This document shows, in pieces, positions 9,501 through 16,500 of a stretch of DNA of 64,000 bases. Numbering within the stretch: position 1 is the stretch's first letter; every line of letters starts with the position of its first letter. The notes beneath the pieces are model-generated. The model had not been told where the DNA came from, did no database searches, and saw only the letters and a list, made by a program, of their open reading frames with translations. Position numbers and translations under genes: made by a program. Location of the stretch: contig NZ_CP116221.1 in assembly GCF_023556315.2 (NCBI RefSeq), positions 2,677,001-2,741,000 of the forward strand, read 5' to 3'. This DNA is from Psychroserpens ponticola (GTDB lineage: Bacteria > Bacteroidota > Bacteroidia > Flavobacteriales > Flavobacteriaceae).

Positions 9501-12331
9501 AAATCGGTATCACAATCTGTGTTGGCGACATTACTAACATCTATGTCTGTATCGGATGTGATTCCTGTAACTGAAATCTCTAAGGTGCCATCTGCTGGAA
9601 TCGTTGCTGTTACTGATGCTCCTCCATCAATACTATAGGTTACTGTATCACCTGCATCGCCTGTAATCACAAACTCTCCATCTTCTCCTGAACAGACACT
9701 TGCATCTGTAGCTGAAACGGTTGCTGATGTTACTGTATTTACAGTTATAGAAATACTTTCCTCTTGTGGACACTTGTTGTTTACTGTTGTTACTTCTAAT
9801 CGATAAGTATTGGTATCAAAATTAGCAGGAATATTATTAATTGTTAATATTGCAGTTTGGGAACCAGAATACTGAGCTCCATCAGTTAGCGCTGTTGCAC
9901 CTAAATACCATTGATAACTAAAATCTACAGCAGGAATAGCAATAGTCGTATCATCGCTTGTACTTCCTATTAAACCAAAATCAGTTACACGAATTCCAGT
10001 TGTTGTAGCTGTAAATACAAGATCCTCTAATTCACAAACAGTTGCTGGATCTGGACTAGGAGTAATTACAATACTAGTTACGACATCGCTAATAATTTCG
10101 GTTCCATTAGCACCATCGTAGCCACCAACACCTCCTACTACTAATCCATTACCATCAAGTCCTGTTCCGTCAAGCACTCCATCATTATTATCATCTACAC
10201 CACCAGATTCAACAACGTCATAACAACCATCATTATCACTATCTGTATCTAAGTGATTAGGAATTCCATCTTTATCAATATCAAATAAATATGTAATAGG
10301 ATCACTAAAATTATTAACACAATTAAATTCGACACTATGTCTTCTAGTTACAGGATTATTAGGAGTAATTATGCTTACACCTAGTCTAATTGTTTGACTA
10401 GAAGTATTCAAGTATCTCGTTGAAAAGTTTGATGCAGGATTAGCATTTGATGTACCTGAAAAATTAAGATTACTAGAAGTACCAACTAGCCAAGGGCTTT
10501 CATCAGTGATTGTAATTTCACTAGGATTATCTAATGTATAACTTGTTGGATACTCTACCCAATTTTGTTCGATTAAATCTGCATTTCCGTCAAGATCATT
10601 AAAATTAATAAACAATTCAGGTATAATAAATGGTATCGTTGATCCTGATTGCACAAAATCAAATTGATATTCAACAAAAGGTTGTTGACCTGCAGGCACA
10701 TTACCAACAATTGTTTCAGGTTTAAAGAATGTTGGATCTGAAGAATTTTCATCAATCACAAGTACAAAACAATTATAAACTTCATTTATGGTAACTATAG
10801 CATCAATTCCTGGAGCAACATTTGAAAATCTAAACACCTCATTTTGAATTACTGTTCCGAGCAAACCATCTCCAACTTCTTCTGTTGGAGGATTACTAAA
10901 ATCTAATGTAGTTTGTCCTCCGCAAATGGGCTGGCTATTAGTCGTAATTCCTTGTTCAACAACATCGAGTATTCCATCATTATCATCATCATCATCACAG
11001 CCATCAACATATAAATCACCATCATTATTTTGAGTATCATCAAAGCCAGGGCATTGATCATTTGTATTACTCACACCATCTCCATCATCATCACATTCTC
11101 CAGAAGTAATAGTAGGATTAAGCGCACTAATGTCATTTTGTTGGCCACTAGAAGCTCCAACTTGCGGTATACCATTAGCATCAACACTATCTCCTAAGCT
11201 ATTTTCAGCATCTAAATCTGTTAAAGTGAATCCTCCATCACCTTCAAGTGCATCTGGACAACCATCATTATCACTATCATAATCTAGAAAATCTGGAGTA
11301 CCTCCACCATCTGTATCTTGGCAGAGCTCCACAAACACATTATCTAATCTAAAATCGTCAGAGACTCCTATACCTGAAGAAAACGCTCTAATACTAATAT
11401 TTGCGGTTCCAGTAGTCGAAACAAAGAATAACGACTGCGTTGCAAACACATTTACACCACCATTATCAGCTTGGATTTCAGTAGCAGTCTTGCTATAAAC
11501 GACATTTCCGTCAATTGAAATTTCTAAAGTCGCATCAATTGCACTAGTTGCATCTGCTGCATCTTGAAATGTAAAAGCAGTGATTACATTTTGATATACA
11601 GTTACAGTTTGTTCAAATGTAGAATCAGAATTATCAGCAGTAAATCTTGCAATTCCTCCTCCAACACCTGATCTAAACCAGTCTGAATCTCCTGATTCTG
11701 TCCAACCTGTAACAAGGTTTGAATCAAAATCACCATTTGTTAATGCATTTGTAGCATTACATTCTACCGAATCTAAAAGTCCATCATTATCGTCATCATC
11801 ATCACATCCATCAGGCGCACCATCATCATCTACATCAGCAAAATCATCAAAGCCTTCGCATATATCTGAAGAATTTACAACTCCATCACCATCACAATCA
11901 TTAGTTGGAAAATCCAAACAATTCCCTATAACAATCAAGACATTTGCATCATCACAAATAGCATTATTAATATCTAAACAGATTGTATACTGAACAGTAT
12001 AATTTCCTGGGGTGCTGTCTGAAGGAATATTAATTGTTCCATCAGAATTAATTGTAACCCCTGTTAATCCACCATCAACACTAATAGAAATATTAGCGTC
12101 TATATTAGCGTCTGTAGCATCTACACCATCAGCAAGATCTTGCGTAAATCCATTATCTAAGAACACACTTATGGTTGTTCCTCCAGTTACTGGATTAAAC
12201 GGTGTACTACTAAAATCATCATTATTTGCTGTGATGCTTTGTGAAAAAGAATTTTGAAATGAAAATAATATTAATAAGCTACTAAAAAAGATTAGCTTAT
12301 TAACAAACGAGAATCGAGTAGAAATATACAT
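3536..12331 (-). CDS. Giant repetitive T9SS type B surface adhesin (left cassette)
   Basis: This 2931-residue exported protein has a signal peptide (about 1-31) and four Asp-rich, thrombospondin-type-3-like calcium-binding stretches (about 143-188, 340-370, 412-460 and 682-723; for example DCDGDGVVNSSD). These are followed by 18 tandem 90-residue beta-rich units (about 865-2484), each with one Cys near the start and one near the end. One module resembling the 81-residue unit of the other adhesin comes next (about 2484-2570). Then there are two DUF11-like domains (about 2570-2830) and a gliding-motility-associated type B C-terminal domain (last ~95 residues; EFSPNGDGVNDTF, then EIYNRWGN). The architecture is SprB-like, meaning a filamentous cell-surface adhesin exported by the T9SS, but I see no specific match to SprB beyond general layout. 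The ligand is unknown. It is the first gene of the cassette. Confidence 0.9.
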   Translation of the reverse strand: MYISTRFSFVNKLIFFSSLLILFSFQNSFSQSITANNDDFSSTPFNPVTGGTTISVFLDNGFTQDLADGVDATDANIDANISISVDGGLTGVTINSDGTINIPSDSTPGNYTVQYTICLDINNAICDDANVLIVIGNCLDFPTNDCDGDGVVNSSDICEGFDDFADVDDDGAPDGCDDDDDNDGLLDSVECNATNALTNGDFDSNLVTGWTESGDSDWFRSGVGGGIARFTADNSDSTFEQTVTVYQNVITAFTFQDAADATSAIDATLEISIDGNVVYSKTATEIQADNGGVNVFATQSLFFVSTTGTANISIRAFSSGIGVSDDFRLDNVFVELCQDTDGGGTPDFLDYDSDNDGCPDALEGDGGFTLTDLDAENSLGDSVDANGIPQVGASSGQQNDISALNPTITSGECDDDGDGVSNTNDQCPGFDDTQNNDGDLYVDGCDDDDDNDGILDVVEQGITTNSQPICGGQTTLDFSNPPTEEVGDGLLGTVIQNEVFRFSNVAPGIDAIVTINEVYNCFVLVIDENSSDPTFFKPETIVGNVPAGQQPFVEYQFDFVQSGSTIPFIIPELFINFNDLDGNADLIEQNWVEYPTSYTLDNPSEITITDESPWLVGTSSNLNFSGTSNANPASNFSTRYLNTSSQTIRLGVSIITPNNPVTRRHSVEFNCVNNFSDPITYLFDIDKDGIPNHLDTDSDNDGCYDVVESGGVDDNNDGVLDGTGLDGNGLVVGGVGGYDGANGTEIISDVVTSIVITPSPDPATVCELEDLVFTATTTGIRVTDFGLIGSTSDDTTIAIPAVDFSYQWYLGATALTDGAQYSGSQTAILTINNIPANFDTNTYRLEVTTVNNKCPQEESISITVNTVTSATVSATDASVCSGEDGEFVITGDAGDTVTYSIDGGASVTATIPADGTLEISVTGITSDTDIDVSNVANTDCDTDLTGVSATITVGTAPTLATVSATDASVCSGEDGEFVITGDAGDTVTYSIDGGASVTATIPADGTLEISVIGITSDTDIDVSNVANTDCDTDLTGVSATITVGTAPTSATVSATDASVCSGEDGEFVIAGDAGDTVTYSIDGGASVTATIPADGTLEIAVIGITSDTDIDVSNVANTDCDTDLTGVSATITVGTAPTSATVSATDASVCSGEDGEFVITGDAGDTVTYSIDGGASVTATIPVDGTLEIAVIGITSDTDIDVSNVANTDCDTDLTGVSATITVGTAPTLATVSATDASVCSGEDGEFVITGDAGDTVTYSIDGGASVTATIPADGTLEISVTGITSDTDIDVSNVANTDCDTDLTGVSATITVGTAPTSATVSATDASVCSGEDGEFVITGDAGDTVTYSIDGGASVTATIPVDGTLEIAVIGITSDTDIDVSNVANTDCDTDLTGVSATITVGTAPTSATVSATDASVCSGEDGEFVITGDAGDTVTYSIDGGASVTATIPADGTLEISVTGITSDTDIDVSNVANTDCDTDLTGVSATITVGTAPTLATVSATDASVCSGEDGEFVITGDAGDTVTYSIDGGASVTATIPADGTLEIAVIGITSDTDIDVSNVANTDCDTDLTGVSATITVGTAPTSATVSATDASVCSGEDGEFVITGDAGDTVTYSIDGGASVTATIPADGTLEISVTGITSDTDIDVSNVANTDCDTDLTGVSATITVGTAPTLATVSATDASVCSGEDGEFVITGDAGDTVTYSIDGGASVTATIPADGTLEISVIGITSDTDIDVSNVANTDCDTDLTGVSATITVGTAPTSATVSATDASVCSGEDGEFVIAGDAGDTVTYSIDGGASVTATIPADGTLEIAVIGITSDTDIDVSNVANTDCDTDLTGVSATITVGTAPTSATVSATDASVCSGEDGEFVITGDAGDTVTYSIDGGASVTATIPADGTLEISVTGITSDTDIDVSNVANTDCDTDLTGVSATITVGTAPTLATVSATDASVCSGEDGEFVITGDAGDTVTYSIDGGASVTATIPADGTLEIAVIGITSDTDIDVSNVANTDCDTDLTGVSATITVGTAPTSATVSATDASVCSGEDGEFVITGDAGDTVTYSIDGGASVTATIPADGTLEISVTGITSDTDIDVSNVANTDCDTDLTGVSATITVGTAPTLATVTATDASVCSGEDGEFVITGDAGDTVTYSIDGGASVTATIPADGTLEISVIGITSDTDIDVSNVANTDCDTDLTGVSATITVGTAPTLATVSATDASVCSGEDGEFVIAGDAGDTVTYSIDGGASVTATIPADGTLEISVIGITSDTDIDVSNVANTDCDTDLTGVSATITVGTAPTSATVSATDASVCSGEDGEFVITGDAGDTVTYSIDGGASVTATIPADGTLEISVIGITSDTDIDVSNVANTDCDTDLTGVSATITVNTVTSATVSATDGSVCSGEDGEFVITGDAGDTVTYSIDGGASVTATIPADGTLEISVIGITSDTDIDVSNVANTDCDTDLTGVSATITVDALPDAGMDGNIEICVNDDLTETEILAELGGTPDSGGVWTDDMNNIVVFPITVAGLYTYTVTGNGACASVSETATVTVTECPLPLLDVAKIAEINDNGDNIIGVGDEIIYTITVTNTGNLILNNVMIVSDDLTDLLGNPLILDSQPTFQGPISSMGSIEGVLLVGEFAIYTASYTITQSDVDAGGVSNSAVAEGASPDGTIVDDISDDPNDTEDVDLDSDGNPDDPTDTITDSDFDLTVFKEVDTLEPLIGDNVTFTITVANEGLVTATGVVVEDVLPSGYTFVSAIATAPTTYSDMSGAWTVGQLNPGQLHILEITVEVLGFGDYLNTALISDFVGGTDMNIGNNESSASVDPICLTIYNEFSPNGDGVNDTFMIDCIETFPNNTLEIYNRWGNIVYSKKGYRNDWNGTSNGRIVINESNQLPDGTYYYVIDLGDGSEPRVGWLYINR
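4877..9730 (-). repeat. Tandem array of 18 units, 270 bp each (90 residues)
   Basis: A conserved block recurs at 5044, 5311, and then every 270 bp to 9631, giving 18 units. One unit is 267 bp because its linker is one codon shorter. Units differ at only a few recurring positions (T or A after VI, ISV or IAV, PADG or PVDG, APTS or APTL). The array is in frame throughout. Each unit encodes two Cys residues (VCSGEDGE and TDCDTDL), which could form a disulfide within the domain. Confidence 0.97.
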
Positions 12332-12483
12332 AAAATCTTATATAATTATTTATTCTTAAATTTTATATAACATCTTAAATGATCTACATAAAAACAAAAA
12401 AAACCTCATCCCATACATATTTATGCATAAGACAGGCTTACTGTTTAGTTGTAGGTTCAACATAAGTGCTATTAATCTGGTTT

Positions 12484-12517
12484 CAAATGTAACAATTTTG
12501 CAAAAAAATACTCCAAA
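12484..12517 (-). promoter_or_regulatory. Candidate promoter of the left adhesin cassette
   Basis: On the minus strand, TACATTTG (12484-12491) matches the Bacteroidota -7 consensus TAnnTTTG. A TTTG (12514-12517) lies 22 bp upstream, at the long end of the accepted spacing. It would give a leader of about 145 nt before the adhesin ATG. The twin palindromes lie immediately upstream. Confidence 0.5.
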
Positions 12518-12530
12518 GATTAACATTTAT

Positions 12531-12563
12531 TTAATCGATTAAGTGATTATTTTAATCGATTAA
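12531..12563. promoter_or_regulatory. Twin 12-bp palindromes, probable operator pair
   Basis: TTAATCGATTAA occurs at 12531-12542 and again at 12552-12563. Both copies are perfect inverted repeats, and their 21-bp spacing is two helical turns, which places both sites on the same face of the DNA. They lie just upstream of the candidate adhesin promoter and about 200 bp before prfC. The central CG flanked by AT arms resembles LacI-type operators, but the regulator is unknown. Confidence 0.55.
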
Positions 12564-12747
12564 AAACAAATTTAAGGTAATTTCCCTTAAATCAAAAGGT
12601 TTTTGAAATAATTGCTTCACAAAAACAACACCGTTTTATTCATCCAAAACCCAACATTTTAACCTGTATTAATTATAAGACACATAAGTTTTAATGACGT
12701 CACTCATTTTTATATCAAAATCACTTCAATAATAACTATGATAAAAT

Positions 12748-12755
12748 TATATTTG
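12748..12755 (+). promoter_or_regulatory. -7 promoter element of prfC
   Basis: TATATTTG matches TAnnTTTG exactly and lies 12 bp before the prfC ATG, which implies a very short leader. No clear TTTG was found at the -33 position. Confidence 0.5.
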
Positions 12756-12767
12756 CACCTACTATAA

Positions 12768-14360
12768 ATGAATATGAGTTTTTTAAAAGAAATCAATAGA
12801 CGTCGGACTTTTGGTATTATTTCCCATCCAGATGCAGGTAAAACAACTTTAACAGAAAAACTATTACTTTTTGGAGGTGCCATTCAAGAAGCTGGAGCTG
12901 TTAAGAGTAATAAAATAAAAAAAGGTGCTACTAGTGACTTTATGGAAATAGAGCGTCAAAGAGGTATATCTGTGGCCACTTCTGTTTTAGCATTTGAATA
13001 TGATGGCATTAAAATTAACATTCTTGATACTCCTGGTCATAAAGATTTTGCAGAAGACACCTTTAGAACGCTAACTGCAGTTGACAGTGTAATTGTTGTT
13101 ATTGATGTTGCAAAAGGCGTAGAGGAACAAACTGAAAAACTTGTTGAAGTCTGTCGAATGCGAAACATACCGATGATTGTATTCATTAACAAGATGGATC
13201 GTGAAGGTAAAGACGCTTTTGATCTATTAGATGAAATTGAACAAAAGTTAGGATTAAAAGTTGTACCGCTTAGCTTCCCTATTGGTATGGGTTACGATTT
13301 TAAAGGGATTTATAATATTTGGGAGAAAAATGTCAATTTATTTAGTGGAGATAGTCGTAAAGACATTGAAGAAACTATCGAAATAGATGACTTAGCATCT
13401 TCAGAATTAGATCAACTTATTGGAGACAATGCTGCTCAGACTCTTAGAGAAGAAATAGAACTCGTAGCAGGCATTTATCCTCAATTCGATAAGGACAAGT
13501 ATTTAAATAGTGAAATACAACCTGTATTTTTTGGTTCTGCTCTTAATAACTTTGGAGTTCGTGAGCTTTTAGATTGTTTTGTAGAAATAGCACCTAAACC
13601 TAGACCAAAATATAGTGAAGAACGATTGGTAAAACCTGATGAAGATAAATTCTCTGGCTTTGTATTTAAGATTCATGCAAATATGGATCCAAACCACAGA
13701 AACCGATTAGCCTTCATAAAGATTGTTTCTGGTGAATTTAAAAGAAATGCACCTTACCTCCATGTAAGACATAATAAAAAATTAAAATTTTCTAGTCCGA
13801 ATGCCTTTTTTGCTGAAAAGAAAGAAATTGTAGATATTTCTTATCCAGGAGATATTGTTGGATTACAAGATACTGGGAACTTTAAAATCGGAGACACTTT
13901 AACTGAAGGTGAAATACTCAACTATAAAGGCATACCAAGTTTCTCTCCAGAACACTTTAGATATATCAATAATGCAGATCCATTAAAATCAAAACAACTA
14001 AATAAAGGTATTGATCAACTTATGGACGAAGGTGTAGCTCAATTATTCACCTTAGAACTCAACGGAAGAAAAGTAATTGGCACTGTTGGCGCACTTCAGT
14101 ATGAGGTGATACAATATCGTCTTGAACATGAATATGGTGCAAAATGTACTTACGAAAATTTAAATGTACACAAAGCTTGTTGGGTTGAACCTAAAGACAA
14201 AAAAAGTGAAGAATTTAAAGAATTCAAGAGAGTAAAACAGCGTTTCTTAGCAAAAGACAAAAGAGGGCAACTTGTGTTTTTAGCAGATTCATCTTTTTCT
14301 TTACAGATGACACAACAAAAGTATCCAAATATTATATTTCATTTAACTTCGGAGTTTTAA
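12768..14360 (+). CDS. prfC: Peptide chain release factor 3
   Basis: RF3 is a translational GTPase that recycles RF1 and RF2 from the ribosome after peptide release. All GTPase motifs are visible near the N-terminus: the P-loop in SHPDAGKTT, switch I in ATSDFMEIERQRGIS, DTPGHKDF and NKMDREGKD. The RF3-specific domains II and III follow (for example GALQYEVIQYRLEHEYGA). The length of 530 residues equals the family norm. The start is ATG at 12768, 12 bp after a -7 element; a second ATG at 12774 is also possible. It is probably a single-gene unit and has no evident functional link to the adhesin cassettes on either side. Confidence 0.97.
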   Translation: MNMSFLKEINRRRTFGIISHPDAGKTTLTEKLLLFGGAIQEAGAVKSNKIKKGATSDFMEIERQRGISVATSVLAFEYDGIKINILDTPGHKDFAEDTFRTLTAVDSVIVVIDVAKGVEEQTEKLVEVCRMRNIPMIVFINKMDREGKDAFDLLDEIEQKLGLKVVPLSFPIGMGYDFKGIYNIWEKNVNLFSGDSRKDIEETIEIDDLASSELDQLIGDNAAQTLREEIELVAGIYPQFDKDKYLNSEIQPVFFGSALNNFGVRELLDCFVEIAPKPRPKYSEERLVKPDEDKFSGFVFKIHANMDPNHRNRLAFIKIVSGEFKRNAPYLHVRHNKKLKFSSPNAFFAEKKEIVDISYPGDIVGLQDTGNFKIGDTLTEGEILNYKGIPSFSPEHFRYINNADPLKSKQLNKGIDQLMDEGVAQLFTLELNGRKVIGTVGALQYEVIQYRLEHEYGAKCTYENLNVHKACWVEPKDKKSEEFKEFKRVKQRFLAKDKRGQLVFLADSSFSLQMTQQKYPNIIFHLTSEF

Positions 14361-14496
14361 AATCATCGTCCAATTTATTAAGGGTAAATCAAATAACAAT
14401 CAATGTTGATAAACTATTAATAAGTCAGAAATTCATCTCTAAATTTCAAAGAGTTAATCTATATATTTATGCATAATATTTAATTGTTACACTGAA

Positions 14497-16323
14497 TTGA
14501 TTTCCAAAAAGACTAACGTCCAATTAATAGTAATAATTACTTTCTTTTTTAATGTTATATGTGCTCAAACAAAACCTATTGAGCATATTGTTAGTAAAGG
14601 TGATAACGTTTATCGATTATCATTGCGTTATCAAGTAACGATGGAATCAATTTTTAAATTGAACCCTGGATCTAGAGCATTAATAAAAGTAGGTGAAACA
14701 CTATTAATTCCTGACAATGCTAAACCACTGCCTACTGAACAAAATTCAGCAGCTAAAACACATTTTGTTTCCAAAGGGGAAACTAAATATGGATTATCAA
14801 AAAAATACAACGTTTCAATTGACCAACTTGAAAAAGCCAATCCTAGCATTGTAAGAATGCTGATTGCGGGTGAAACTATTGATATTCCTACTAAAAACCC
14901 TAATAATCAATTCGTTGAAAACTCTTCAGTAAATGATAGATTTCATAGAGTTAAAAAAGGTGAGACATTATGGGGAATTTCTCAAAAATACGGTATGACA
15001 TTAGAAACGTTGAAAGCATTAAATAAAAATAGCTTAAATAATTTTCTAAGTATCGGACAAGTATTAGCATTACAAGAAACTAAAAACGACATAGTAATCG
15101 AAAAAAAAGTAACAGATACTAAAACTTATACTGTAATTAAAGGTGATACAAAATATGGGTTATCTAAACGTTTTAATTTATCAATAGCTGAATTAGAACA
15201 ATTAAACCCTGAAATCACCCCAATGTTACGAACAGGTGCTATAATTAAAACTCGAGAATTAGAATTAGATAAAAACACTCTAACCAACACAAAAACTGTT
15301 ATAACGAACAATAATGTTGATGAGGCGATAAAAGTTGTCGAAAACAATAAAAATGAAGACAGAGAAGTAGAAAAAACGCCCAAGAGCAATTCAAATTTAG
15401 CTGTATTATGGGATGATAACTTTACCTTTTCTGGTTCAGAATTAAATGATGAAAAAGCTAAATACTACAAAGGTTTGATACTTGCAATAGATTCAATTAA
15501 CAAAGAATATCCTCAAAACAAATTAAGTATCATAAAAACGAAACCCAATGCAAACGATTCATTAAACACATCGCTTACTAAGACATATTTTCACCCTTTT
15601 GACAATAAAAATACTACACTTAACATGACTAGTATTGATTTATTTTCAATAGCTTACAACGAACAAGATGGTCTGAGAAAAATATTTCTAAAAGGTCTAC
15701 CTTCAAATGAAGATATGAGAAATCGTGTTTTAGATTATATAAAAAAAGAAGAAGGTCACTACATATGTCTTTATGATAATGAAAATTCAAAAAACAAAAA
15801 CACTATAGAAACCACATTGCCAAATGTAGATTTTATTAAAATTAATAGAAAAGGTAGTTTTAAATCAGAAGATTTAACAAACGTATTAAGCACTTCAAAG
15901 AAAAACTTTGTAATTATTGAAAGTTCTGATGTAGGTGTTTTTTTAAATAGCACTAATATTTTATTAAAAAAAATATCAACTTCAGATACTCAACTTGTAG
16001 TTTTAGACTCCAAAAACATTCCCTCAAAAGAAAAAATTACATCAAAACGATTTAAAATCTTACACCTTTTATTTCCTAAACAATACAACTTTGAGTTAAA
16101 CAAAGATATAGACAATACCGTTGCACTTAGTTTTGCAATATACTATGATACATTCAAACGCCTATATAAACATAATTCAGAAGCTTTTACCAATACTATT
16201 AGTACTTCTTTTTTAGGTTTTTCTTTTAACTATGAATTAAATAATAATGTCCTGGAAAACAAATCTGTTCCATTATTTATTTTTGATGAAAATTCTGACC
16301 ATACTTTAATATCAAATGAATAG
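14497..16323 (+). CDS. LysM-repeat protein with a periplasmic-binding-like C-terminal domain
   Basis: This exported 608-residue protein starts with a signal peptide ending near VICAQ. Four LysM peptidoglycan-binding modules follow (about 28-72, 85-130, 150-195 and 208-252), each with a KGD or KGE turn such as KKGETLWGISQKYG. After a low-complexity Asn/Lys/Glu linker, the region from about 300 to the end looks like a degenerate periplasmic-binding fold (NLAVLWDDNFTF...GLILAIDSINKEYP). The start codon is TTG at 14497. There is no in-frame ATG before residue 49, and only this start keeps the signal peptide. It lies 177 bp upstream of the right adhesin gene. It may be a wall-anchored sensor or scaffold; no catalytic residues are visible. 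Confidence 0.82.
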   Translation: MISKKTNVQLIVIITFFFNVICAQTKPIEHIVSKGDNVYRLSLRYQVTMESIFKLNPGSRALIKVGETLLIPDNAKPLPTEQNSAAKTHFVSKGETKYGLSKKYNVSIDQLEKANPSIVRMLIAGETIDIPTKNPNNQFVENSSVNDRFHRVKKGETLWGISQKYGMTLETLKALNKNSLNNFLSIGQVLALQETKNDIVIEKKVTDTKTYTVIKGDTKYGLSKRFNLSIAELEQLNPEITPMLRTGAIIKTRELELDKNTLTNTKTVITNNNVDEAIKVVENNKNEDREVEKTPKSNSNLAVLWDDNFTFSGSELNDEKAKYYKGLILAIDSINKEYPQNKLSIIKTKPNANDSLNTSLTKTYFHPFDNKNTTLNMTSIDLFSIAYNEQDGLRKIFLKGLPSNEDMRNRVLDYIKKEEGHYICLYDNENSKNKNTIETTLPNVDFIKINRKGSFKSEDLTNVLSTSKKNFVIIESSDVGVFLNSTNILLKKISTSDTQLVVLDSKNIPSKEKITSKRFKILHLLFPKQYNFELNKDIDNTVALSFAIYYDTFKRLYKHNSEAFTNTISTSFLGFSFNYELNNNVLENKSVPLFIFDENSDHTLISNE

Positions 16324-16500
16324 TTAAAAAAAATGAAACTATAGTATTTAACAAAGATAATAACACTAATATTTATTAATAATTTACTTCTATATATTAT
16401 AATAAATTTTTATATCTTTATGCAGTTAAACTAATTTTTAATACAGTTAATCTATATTTTATTTGTATAATATAACTTTAGTCTCGAAAACTTGATTTTA

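Larger units (their letters stand above)
12332..12767. other. Divergent regulatory region between the left adhesin and prfC
   Basis: This is 436 bp without a convincing gene. It contains a candidate minus-strand promoter, a pair of 12-bp palindromes and a plus-strand -7 element, each listed separately. It also holds the self-complementary TTATGCATAA at 12421-12430. The rest is AT-rich sequence in which I see nothing further. Confidence 0.6.

Noticed and set aside
4877-9730. Possible CRISPR-like repeats
   Set aside because: Units are 270 bp, contiguous, in frame and protein-coding, with no spacers. The same applies to the 243-bp array at 17284-22600 and the 109-bp repeat at 26762-27113.
16492-16500. 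TTG start for the right adhesin
   Set aside because: The ATG three codons later begins a standard signal peptide; the TTG adds nothing.
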